NCBI GenBank assembly: GCA_963555705.1 | Contig: OY743181.1 | Coordinates: 24,494,513-24,558,512, forward strand | Length of the DNA: 64,000 bases | Reading direction: 5' to 3' | From: Ligustrum vulgare | Lineage: Eukaryota > Streptophyta > Magnoliopsida > Lamiales > Oleaceae | In this document: positions 10,797 through 22,000 of the stretch, piece by piece | Layout of the letters: every line of letters begins with the position of its first letter | How positions within the stretch are numbered: position 1 is the stretch's first letter | Translations under genes and position numbers: made by a program | The notes under the pieces: model-generated | The model's database searches: none | What the model saw: the letters and a program-made list of their open reading frames with translations, nothing else | Told to the model about the DNA's origin: nothing

Positions 10797-13700
10797 TTAC
10801 AATGTGCCAAGTGGGGATTCAGATGCATGATCATCCACCAACCAGAGACCATAATCACGAAATCTCTTTATCTTCTTCTCAAAACCAACAATGTAGTTAT
10901 TGTGTATAATAACATGCATTCCCTTGGTTTCTTTAACCCATGTCTTGTTCCTGAAGTATAAACCACCAGTGGGAAATGCTGCCTGAGGCAGCAGATACAA
11001 GTCCACCTGAAAAGATATTGAGAAGAATGAATGTCAAGGACGAATGCTATAATGATAATACAACAAATTCACAAAAAAAAAAAAAACCATCTAATATGAT
11101 TAGATGAATATGCCTTATTGGAAACCTTGCAGAGCATGAACAAAACTGGCCATTCTACATACAAAACATGGTGCAGACAGCAGACATGAGTTTTAAGGAT
11201 ATTGATGACTGAATTATACAGGAAAGTACAGGTAGCATTGGGAAGTAGCATATAATATATACCTGTCCAGCAGTTTTCATCAATGCCCAATTAAAGCCAG
11301 GCTGGTCATTGGCTTTCTTTGCTTTGGACCAAGGCTCGGCCTGAAGTTCTTCAATCCATTTCTTCATAGCTAATTTTGCTCCATTAGTGGGACGCATAAA
11401 AATCATGCAGCTACAAATATAAGGCCGACCCTTTTTTCCTGGAGGTGGCAAAGAATGAGAGTGATTCAGAGGTTTCACCTGGCAGTTTCAGAGGGCAGAA
11501 AAGAGAGCAGTCTTTGTGTCATTAATAGTCAGTAGTGCAAATCAAAGCAAAGGACAATATTTTGATTGATAACAGACTTAGCATTGCCATTGAATCAGGC
11601 CTTGAGTAAACAAAACTATTCGGTATGTCAGATAACAATATCTTATGCAGTCGGCAGTTTTTGTAATACTGTGCGAAAAAAAGTTATAACAGACATGAAA
11701 CGAGGCATAAAGATCAGCATCAGTTTTTACTTTTTACATTACTTAGATTTCATTATATCTTCTGATCAAAGAATCCCAATGATATCGTTATTACAGGTAT
11801 AATAAGTCCACCATCAGTCTTTACATTACTCGAAAAAAACCATTTTGATGATATTTTCCAGATTGTTATCATTGAAAGTCTAAATTAAATAAATAGATGT
11901 GTTCCTCTCTAACAATTCAAGCTTTAACATGAATGAATCAACATGATTTAACATGGTTGGTATGTGAGCAAGCATAGGTCCTATTTTCAAGTCTCACAGC
12001 CACAGCATGATAAGCTTTATAAATAAATGAATCCAGCTTACATGTAAGGAGAAACACTGAAAACTAAATTTAAATAAATAAATGGTACCCCTCTAACAGT
12101 TGAAGCCTCTGTTTGGTAACTTGTTTATAAACAAGTTTATAAACAACACATTTCCCCTTACCACTTTTTAGGCATACGCATTTTTCCAAATCACTTTTAA
12201 CAACATATTTTAACTCTAAACAACAAATTCTTTGTTTATAAACATTTTTTTTTTTTTTAACCAAACGAAGTGTATACTTTTAAATGAGGTGTTTCAACTG
12301 TTATGTATGACACTGCACCCACCTATTACTTAATATAATCAAAGCTTTAGACAAAGAGTACCATTTTTTCTTCCAATTCTTTTTTCTGGAGTTATCATTT
12401 CCTCGCCTATTGCATAAATCTTAAACAGAATATATCTTTTTGCCATTTTTGGTATTCAAATTCTTTGTGCACTTCTTATATACAGGCTTACTTCATCTAC
12501 TTAATCTTCTAACAAAATATGGATTTATCTTAAAAAGAGAACCTTATTACTCAAAAGAGAAACAGTAGACTAACCAACGACAACATAAAAATTCATTTGT
12601 TCAATTATGAAGAGAAATATAGATATTCCAAAAACCAGTAAAAATGAGATTGCTCCAGTTCTGGAAGTAACAGTTTCAGTCCAGCATACAAAAATAGCTT
12701 GTTGATATTCATGAATTAAAATCTGCATTCAACTTTGCTAAACTTACAAAAGCCATGTCGTCCATGAAGTACACATCATGCTCGCCTTGCAAATAGGGAA
12801 ATGGATCCGCCAGCCAAACCATATCAACATCATTGTACATAACATTATAGCCCAGCTCCAAAATAGTCAGAAGGTGGCGGGGCCTTCTGGCTGTAAAATT
12901 GAAGAAGCCCTGCAACATTGAGAATAGCCAGGATTATCTACAAGTGACAAATAAAGTTCTCAAATAAAAGTTGTAGCTATTAGAAATACAGAAACGAAAA
13001 AAGGAGACAAATATACTGTTAACATAAGATATAGAACGCACTGCTAGAGCAAAATTCTTAATAAAATCTTTAGAAAATAGACAGTTTGCCAATTTATAAA
13101 GCATTCACTCTTCTACTACAAAATCAGAAATGCCAAACTACTTGGCAAGATACCCGGACCTTGAAATGACATAACGTGATTTTTTCCCCCTTAGATCAAC
13201 ACATGGATGTTTATATGTTGGTGCTTTTTTCCTTTTCTCTTTGAAATTATAAAAACCGATGCTAAAGAAAAAATCAAGGATTAGTGACACCTCAAGACAA
13301 CCAAACATATTACATATACAAAAGGAAATATATAAGCACTCAAATATTCCATTAGCAATCAATGGGATCACAGCTCATATGAAACCAAATTATATGAAAT
13401 AAAATAGACGAGCTTGAATTAGATTCTGGAGCTCATCAAAGAAATGTCTAAATTAATTCAAATAAGTAAAAAGAAACCAATCCATGTCCGAATTAATTAT
13501 TGTTATTTGTTAAACAATGTGTAATAAATCTTCAATGCACAGGTTATAACATTCTTACAATTCTCATTTATGAAAATAATTATCAACACACTATGTCTTG
13601 GGTTATGGAACCTAAGACTCAATATAGTATCAAATATCAAATACTAAAAGCTCAAACTTGCAATTCGATCCATATAAAGCTTAAATAAGTAGTTGGATTC

Positions 13701-14341
13701 TAAGATATGTATTCTCAAACAAGTCACCCACTCATGTTAGTAAATCCCAAGTCATTAAAACGATAATCATAGCATAAATCTTGGATTACTCCTCCTAAAA
13801 AGATTGGCTCAATAACCATTAACAAAATCCCATATGCCAAATTGCCTAAAATCCATAAATATACCTGAGAACCAAACTTGTGGGCGGCAGCAGCCTCCAA
13901 CGCCGGTGGAACCAGAACCGCGTGGCCCGGCCACCGCTCATTAACCTTGTGAAGCGTGGCATAGTCCTCTGCAATCACCAAAACCTTCTCATGCTGCTTC
14001 TGCCTCACAATGCTAATCAACCAGTTATTAAGAAAGGGCAAGTAAGCTTCACTCACTGCACACACGATCAAAGTATTATTCTGCGCCACCCGGGCTGCTG
14101 CATCCGACAATGTATAGTCCCGCCACTTAGAATTGGGATTCGAATTGAACATCAAGAACCCTTCAAGGACTTGAATCCATGGAATAAGAACCCCGAGGAT
14201 TATCAATAGAGTGAGGAGAAGGATTAAGTTGGTGCTTGTGAAGAAATTGGCGGCTGGTTTTTGGTAATTTTGCGGGAATCGGGATGGGTAGGAGCCTGAT
14301 GAAACATTCGGGGCTGTCCTTTGATGCCGCAACGAAGACAT
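10797..14341 (-). CDS. MGP4: GT77 UDP-xylose glycosyltransferase (RGXT/MGP4-like)
   Basis: This family transfers xylose from UDP-xylose to fucose in the pectin rhamnogalacturonan II, in the Golgi lumen. The model has four exons, 14341-13865, 12909-12748, 11478-11263 and 11006-10797, all phase 0 with GT-AG borders, giving 354 aa (close to the usual size of about 360). A short cytosolic N-terminus is followed by one signal-anchor helix (about residues 38-60), as expected for a type II membrane protein. Family blocks are intact: LPFLNNWLISIVRQK, VIAEDYATLHKVN, the nucleotide-binding DVD (about 186-188, in YNDVDMVWLADPF), CSCMIFMRPTNGAKL, NDQPGFNWAL and the C-terminal DDHASESPLG. The paralogues RGXT1-3 and MGP4 are hard to separate without an alignment; MGP4 fits best from memory of the family. 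Introns carry AT-rich filler and one MITE. No damage was seen. Confidence 0.93.
12105..12272. mobile_element. MITE in GT77 intron 2, GTTTGGTAAC-type
   Basis: The left end GCCTCTGTTTGGTAAC (12105-12120) and the inverted right end CACTTCGTTTGGTTAA (12257-12272) border an interior rich in TTTATAAACAAC words, like the copy at 1966-2117. It lies within intron 11479-12747. The rest of that intron and the intron 12910-13864 show nothing recognisable. Confidence 0.5.
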
Positions 14342-15423
14342 TTTTTGGATTTTCTTGGAATGTATGAGACACTTTATACGAAGTAGAATTTGAAGGGATC
14401 AAATTTCTTGACAGAGAGAAGCAATCAGATCCAGGCCGGAAGAGGTGCAGGGATGATACGGTGCTAATTGTGGGCTTACCCACATACAGATGTCGGGATT
14501 GTCACGTGTAAGGTGTAACAATGGATTTTTTTTTTTTTTTCCACATGATAGTCCACACTTTTTGTGATAAGGGTTACAATGTTTACAATGGACATCATAC
14601 CCTTCCTCAGAAGAGGAGAGTCACCATTGTTGAGGAGAATTGAAAATTTATGAGACTCACTTTATGATGCCCGTAGTGACCACTACAAAGTTTACCTGGG
14701 GCATTGGGATCAGGCGGTACTTGGTGAATCTCGCTTGACACATTCTCAATAAGGGGTAGACATGTGCCCTATATATATATCCTCCCCTCCCCAATATTAG
14801 AAGTGTTGCATTTCTCACTTACTGTTCATTTTTGCGTAGGTTCATTTCACACGTTAATGTCAACATTTCACACTGATACTATTCATTAACTGGTTTACAA
14901 AATATCGAAAATAAGATGCATTACCTGTAGATTGAATTTCTCTCCTCCTCTCTCCACAAAAACAAAAATCGCTCTTCCCTCTCCATACGAAAACCCTTTA
15001 TCAATTTTGATTTATACACAAAATTCCTCTCTCCATAGCCAAAATAGACTACATAAAGAATCAAAAACTTTCAAACCGTAAACAAGAAGAGAGCTAACCC
15101 GAAAAGGACAGAAGGGTACTGACTAAGAAAACTTTCTCCGTTCGACCATCCAATCGGCGAATAACCACCACCATCAACACCACGATGTCGAGATCACTCA
15201 ACCTGAGTTTGGGAGGGATTCAACGGCGGCAGAGGCGAGTGTTGACCGAGAAGTGAAGTGCAAATTGTACCTAAAAACTCATATTCTAGCAAAACGAAAA
15301 CTCCGATTGCGAAACGGTTTCCACCAGTAGCTTCGAGAGACAGAAGAACAGCTTCCTGTATATTTTGACATTTTTCGAAGTTTAAATTACTCAAAAACTA
15401 CAAAATTTTCTCATAAATTGGAG
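14342..15423. other. Intergenic region between two divergent 5' ends
   Basis: The left part should hold the GT77 promoter and leader (minus). The right part (about 14935-15010) is rich in CTCTCTCC/CTCTTCCC on the plus strand, as in many plant leaders, and precedes the possible plus-strand gene at 15424. A T run (14526-14540) and a short TA repeat (14771-14780) are present. No reading frame of note. Confidence 0.45.
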
Positions 15424-15645
15424 ATGGAGACGGGTAAGGTGAAATATGTCGTTTTGGTGTTAGCTTCAATTTATGGTAATTCTTTAGAAACATTTGTTTC
15501 ATCTGTTTATTCTCAATGATATTAGGTTGAACTCTTGCATATGTTTGAGCTCATTTTTTTCATGTTCTTGTGTATAGGGGGTCTGATTGTTTTTTGTGGG
15601 ATCAACAACATGCCTCTATCTCTATTGGGTAAGTTGTATAGAATA
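15424..15645 (+). pseudogene. Possible first two exons of an unidentified gene
   Basis: An ATG at 15424 opens a 52-nt exon (METGKVKYVVLVLASIY...) ending at TTATG|GTAATTC. A second stretch starts after TGTATAG (about 15576) and ends at TATTGG|GTAAGTT. Joining them keeps one frame and gives a hydrophobic peptide of about 36 residues that could be a membrane anchor. The Athila-like element starts about 90 bp further on, so the rest of the gene may have been displaced or lost. The product is not recognised, and chance splice-like signals are a real alternative. Confidence 0.25.
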
Positions 15646-15735
15646 AATTCATTTGTTCAGATAATTATCTATGGGCTTGTACGGGGGAATGCTTCTTGTA
15701 GTAGGTGATTGCTCTCGTTATCTTCGATTTCTTTC

Positions 15736-17290
15736 TGACTCGATGTTAAATCTACCCTCCAAGTATAAAGGGGTCAGGTTATAGCCTAGCAATAATCCAG
15801 GGTCATTCTTCCTAGGGATTTTATTGGTACAATAATATTTGCTAAATTCAAGTTTTAAACTATGATTTCAATTTTTGCTAAAATGAATTTGGAGAGAATA
15901 TAATTAAATTGCTATGAAAAGGAATTCGAGCGGAGTTATTCTTTCGCTATCAATTGGGCTTTGCAAATAAATTTAGTATGAATTTCTTGAGATCGGTAAG
16001 ATTTAAAAATATTAGTGAGAAAATTACTCAATTTATTCTACCGCGTTTTGTCGAGCATGTTGTGTGCATTTTCAATACATACCACATCATCAACACTAAT
16101 CCAAGTAAAATAATTTGAAAACTTAAAACAATTTATAAACCCTTATCAATAACAACAATTCGCCCATGAGAATTTAAAACACGCCCATTGAAGCTAAGAA
16201 TAACTCCCCTCAAAAATAACTTAGCCGGACATCATAAAATTAATCGGAATAAAATTCAAATAAACACTAACCATTAATCAAACGAAATTCAGATTCGGAA
16301 ATGAAATTACAGTACTAAATATATCTAAAACCAAATCAATGCCAACAATCTGAAAATTCTATAACCAACATTATAACTCAAACTAAACTAATGTCAAGAA
16401 TATGAATTTATATAAACTAACAAATGAAACAATAAAAATCAAAGCAAACTAAGAATCAAAACTGGAAAGAATCAACCGAAACCGAGAGCTGCTGGGCATG
16501 TGCTGTAGCTGCTGGTTCGAGGGAGCTGCTGGTGGCGAGGCTGCTGCTGGGCGTGAGGTGGACCGAGGGTGATGACAGAGGTTCAGGAGCGGCTGAAGTG
16601 CAGAGTTGAGGGAAGAGATATGCTAGCTGCTGCGACTGGTTTTTTTTGTAGAGACAGAATGCGTGCTGTGGGTTAGAGGAAGAGAAGTGGCTGTGTTGTC
16701 TGCATGAATGGCTGCTTGAGGCTGGTGGTTGACGGGAACGAAGAAGAAGTCAGCGAGAGGGAGAGATGGTGAGAGACGTGCAGGACGAACAGGTGGGGGA
16801 AGTGTGGCTGTGTTTTAGATGAAAAGGAGAGGATAGCGAGGCAGAGGGTGTTGCGGCTACTGTATGTGTGAAGGAGAGGATAGCGATAGAGAGAGAGGTT
16901 GCTGTGGAAGATAAAGGCAGGTTAGAGAAAGACGGCTGTAGGTTAAGAGGCTAAGTGGTCTGTTGTGAGAGAGGATTTTGAGCTGAAGGTTTTCTGTCGA
17001 GACCAAGCCAGAGGATGGAGAGAGGCGGCTGTTGGGTTGGATGGCTGAGTTTTTTTTTTTTTTTTTGGGCTTTTTCAAGTTAATCGAGCTAAGGGTTTTT
17101 GAGATAAAATTTTCCAAAATGTACCTGCAATTAAATAAATGAAATTATTAGCAAATAAAATCAATTTAGAGTTAAAGAAATAAAATTGAATCTTTTATAA
17201 GTTTCACTCTAAATGACAAAATTTATATCCCAAAATTATATATTTTCATTTATTTATTTCTTTAAAATACGTAAAATTGGACAATAATCA
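15736..17290 (-). repeat. 3' LTR of the Athila-like element, 1555 bp
   Basis: It starts TGACTCGATGTT and ends AATAATCA on the plus strand (TG...CA borders) and matches 24480-26078 nearly throughout. It includes a GA/CT-biased part (about 16490-17060) with two copies of a GAGAGGATAG-containing 47-bp unit. Confidence 0.95.
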
Positions 17291-17306
17291 CACTCCCCAA
17301 CTAGCT
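17291..17306 (-). promoter_or_regulatory. Polypurine tract of the Athila-like element
   Basis: On the minus strand the sequence AGTTGGGGAGTG abuts the TGATTATTG start of the 3' LTR. This is where plus-strand DNA synthesis is primed in LTR retrotransposons. Confidence 0.7.
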
Positions 17307-19017
17307 TTTTGCTAGTCTCTAGCAATTCAAGCGAATTAAAAACATGTCTACCTCCATGAAAAACTTCAATTGAGAATGAATTTAGATAGTCGAGCATAGC
17401 AACTTCGCAAAATCAAGAGATCAAGCATTATATCCAAATTAATCCATAAAAACTTTCCCAACATTTTGTGTGTGTGTGTTTTAAGCCGATCCATCAAACC
17501 ACTAACCCCAACACATACAGTGTCAAGTATTCACTCAAGCCAAGTATAAACTCCATATACTCACGGGTATGTGTATTTTGTTTCTGGATTGGTTAGGGGG
17601 TCACTCATGGAGTTTGAAAATTGATCACTCAAGCGTTCAATAAAGGCCATATATATATTGATGACAGTAATGCAAATATTGACCTCATGAAAAACTCACA
17701 ACCATTGGGACTCAACCGTTCTTACCACAAGCCTACTTAAGATCAAAATGTCAATGTCAACGTAAAGGTAGTGATGGTGTTCTCAAGAGAATTGATAAAG
17801 AGTGATGGAAGAAGAGGTTTGCATATTTCAGTGATAATAATAGAACAAGGAATTCCAATGGAAGTATACGACGCAATGGTAGCATTTTTTTTATTTTTAT
17901 TTTTATTTTTTTTGGTAGGATAAGGGAATAAAAGAAGTTGGTAGAAATCGAGATCTTTCAAAATATAAGCAAGGATAATAATTTTCACTTTTAATCACAC
18001 TTCAAGCTTGCTTTCTTCTTCACATCCTTTACTTTCTCTTCAATACATCTCCATTTTCTTTCTTTCTTTCTTTTTTTTTCTTTTTCTCTTTTTTTCTCTC
18101 TTTTTTTTTTTTTTCAAACCGAGATCCTCTCAAATAATTTTCAACATTTTCCTCTAGTCTCAATGACTGTCAAATACTTTCCAACTCCACTTTTCTTTCT
18201 TTTTCATGCACTGAACGTTTGTTTCTCAAATATGGAGCAAAATAATCATCCTCACTTATACTTGAAAGTAGAAACAAGGTTATGTATTTATGGAAGCAAT
18301 GTCTGAATGTAATGTCATTTTTAATGTGAAATAGATGAAAGGGCTTTGTGGCTATGAAGGAATTTTGTGGATATGAAGGGATTTGTGATGGGAAGAGAAT
18401 ATGATAATATTAGCTTCAAATGATCAAATTTTTATTTGACATTGACCTTCATCGTTTCTCAAGTGTAAACCACCAACAATCCACAATCCGTGTAATGATG
18501 CCCAATGGAAGTAGCAATATCAAACAAGGGCAATATAAGAAAACCACCAATCACTTAACTCTCATGATGAACAAATAAAATTACTTAAACTTGAGAGAGC
18601 TCTAGTTGTATGTGTTGACTATCCATCTTACCACAAGGCTTAAATTCGTGCATAAAATTTTTTTAGGAGGGAGGTCTTTACAGAATAAAAAAGATATAAC
18701 TCAAGACTCAAGATGTACTCAATTTTAATGCTCAACTATCACAAAAGAATTTATGCAAAACAAGTACATTTGAGTCACTCTCCCCCCAACTAAAATCAGA
18801 CATTGTCCTCAATGACTCAAAGAGAAGAAAAATGAATGGTGAATAATAAACACGACTCAAAATTAAATCAAGCTAAAGGAGAAGAGTGTACCTGAGAGGA
18901 GGCTTATGCACATGAGCAATTATTCAAGAATGAAAAACTAAAAAAATGAAGAAAAGAATAAAACTGCAAAAAGAAAATAAAATATATACATAATAATAAA
19001 GGTTAGTTCCAAGAAAA
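17307..19017 (-). other. Non-coding 3' region of the Athila-like element
   Basis: About 1.7 kb between the pol terminus and the PPT. It holds a pyrimidine-rich stretch (18050-18115), a T-rich run near 17890-17912, and a conserved hairpin/G-tract module (separate entry). No envelope-like frame was recognised. Confidence 0.6.
18781..18814 (-). promoter_or_regulatory. CATTG-AGGA-CAATG hairpin with downstream G tract
   Basis: On the minus strand CATTG-AGGA-CAATG (18814-18801) is followed about 11 nt later by GTTGGGGGGA (18790-18781). The same hairpin and G tract occur in E1, E2 and E3. The G tract resembles a PPT and lies about 1.5 kb before the real one. A second internal plus-strand primer (central PPT) is one possibility; this role is inferred. 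Confidence 0.55.
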
Positions 19018-22000
19018 TCAGCCGCTGGAAGCAGGGTCCAACAGAGGTAGTTCATTAATATCAGCAGAAAAATTATCCAAAAATGGTTTCAGACGTTGTC
19101 CATTAACTTTAAAAACAGTACCAGTTTTTGGATCCAAGATTTCAACTGCTCCATAAGGGTAAACAGTTTACACAATGTAAGGACCAATCCATTTAGTTCT
19201 CAACTTACCAGGAAAGAGATGAAGCTTAGAGTCATACAACAAAACTTTCTGAGAAGGGAAAAATGATTTTCTAAAAATTTTCTTATCGTGAAAAACTTTC
19301 ATTTTCTCTTTTGAATTTTTTGCATTCTCATATGCTTCCAAACGCAATTAATCTAACTCATTCAATTTCAGTTTCCTAAATTCACCAGCTTGATCTAAGT
19401 CAAAGTTGAGTGTTTTGATTGTCCAATAAGCTTTATGTTCGATTTCAACCGGCAAATGACAAGGTTTTCCAAATACAATTCTATAAGGAGATATTCCAAG
19501 AACAGTTTTAAAAGCAGTCCTATATGCCCATAAAGCATCATCCAATTTTATAGCCCAATTTTTCTATTTGGATTAACTGTTTTCGTCAAAATGCCTTTAA
19601 TTTCTCGGTTGGCTAGCTCAGTTTGACCATTAGTTTGAGGGTGATAGGGAGTGGAAATCTTATGCCTAATGCCATATTTCTTTAACAGGGTTTCAAAAGG
19701 TTTATTACAAAAATGTGTTCCTCCATCGCTAATTATGGCCTTAGGCGTACCAAACCTAGAAAAAATATGTTCTTTCAAAAATTTGAGCACAACTTTATGG
19801 TCATTAGTTCTACATGGAATAGCCTCTACCCATTTTGACACATAATCAACAGCAACCAATATATATAGATATCCAAAAGAAGGGAAAAAAGGACCCATAA
19901 AGTCTAATCCCCAACAATCAAAAATTTCAAGAACAAGGATTGGTGCTAATGGCATCATATTACTATGGCTGGGACTACCAAGTTTCTGACATGCTTCACA
20001 ATTTTTACAAAATGTATGGGCATCCTTAAATAAACTAGGCCAATAAAAACCACATTGAAGTACCTTAGCAGATGTTTTCTGCGAAGAGAAATGGCCTCCG
20101 CAAGCATGAGAATGACAGAAATTAAGAACTTGTTGTACCTCGTCATCAGGAACACATCTTCGGATGATCTGATCAGCACAATATTTGAATAAGTATGGAT
20201 CATCATAGAAGAAGTTCCTTGCAATAGCTTTCATCCTCATTTTGTCTTGGACACTCCAATTTGAGGGCATATGACCTGTAACAAGATAATTAACCAAGTC
20301 AGCAAACCATGGAACAATATTAAAGCTAAATAACTGTTCATCGGGAAACGAATCATTTAAAGGGTGAGAAACTTTTGAATTTTTAGAATTTAATCTGGAT
20401 AAATGATCAGCGACAACATTTTTCACCCCTTTTTTATCCTTAATTGTGATGTCAAATTCCTGCAATAACAAAATCCACCGAATGAGTCTAGGTTTAGCAT
20501 CTTTCTTTGTAAACAAATATTTAAGAGCAGAATGATCAGTAAGGATGGTAACAGGGGTCCCAATAAGATAAGTTCGAAATTTTTCCAGTGCAAAAACTAT
20601 AGCTAGCAGCTCTTTTTCAGTAGTTGTGTAATTTAATTGAGCTTGATTCAAAGTTTTGCTAGCATAGTAGATTACATAAGGTTCCTTACCTTTCCTCTGG
20701 CCAAGCACTGCCCCTACAGCTATATCACTTGCATCACACATTAATTCAAAAGGTAGAGACCAATCAGGTGATCGAACTATGGGTGCAGTGGTGAGTGCCT
20801 TTTTTAAATGTTCAAAAGCTGCAGTGCATTCATTAGTCCAAACAAATTTTGTATCATGCATTAAAAGTGTAGTCAAAGGTTTTGCTATGATACTAAAATC
20901 TTTTATGAACCTCCTATAAAAACCTGCATGACCTAAAAATGATCGAACATCTTTTACAGTTGAAGGAATAGGCAACCTAGAAATTGAATCTACTTTTACC
21001 TTATCTACTTCCATGCCTTTAGAAGAAATTATATGACCTAAAACAATTCCTCTTGTTACCATGAAATGACATTTCTCCCAATTAAGGAGAAGTTGCTTAT
21101 CTTCACACCTGCATAAAACAGCTTTCAAATTTGTTAGGCAATCATCAAATGAATCACCATACACAGAGAAATCATCCATAAATACTTCCAAAACGTTTTC
21201 TATCATGTCACTGAATATGCTAAGCATGCATCTTTGAAAGGTTGCTGGGGTATTATAAAGACCAAAAGGCATTCTTTTAAAAGCAAACGTCCCGAAAGGG
21301 CAAGTAAAAATAGTTTTTTCTTGGTCTTCTAATGCTATTTCAATTTGATGATAGCCTGAAAAACCATCCAAGAAACAATAGAATGAATGTCCAGCAACTC
21401 TTTCTAACACTTAATCTAAAAATGGTAAAGGAAAGTGGTCTTTTCTGGTCATGGAATTCAATTTCCTATAATCTATGCACATTCTCCAACTAGTGGGTAC
21501 CCTTTTTGTTATCATTTCCCCCTGTTCATTTTCAACAACGGTAACCCCAGTTTTCTTAGGAACTACTTGAGTAGGACTTACCCACTTGCTGTCTGCAATA
21601 GGATAAATGATACCTGCATCAAGTAATTTTAAAACTTCGTTTTTAACAACCTCTTTCATGTTAGGGTTTAGCCTTCTTTGAGATTCCCTTGAAGGATTAG
21701 CATTTTCTTCTAGGAAAATTCTATGAGTGCACACTAAAGGACTAATTCCCTTAATATCTGCTATAGTCCAACCTATTGCAGATCTATGATCATTCAATAC
21801 TTTCAACAACAAATTTTCCTGATCACAAGTAAGAGTAGAAGAGATTACCACAGGGTATGATTCATTAGGTCCCAAGAATGCATACTTTAGTTCCGATGGA
21901 AGAGGTTTAAGCTCCAGAGTTGGCATCTTCTCTGCTGATGTTTGCATGGGTGTCTGGCTAACATTTAGAGGCTCAATGTTTGGCAGCCAAGCTCTTACGG

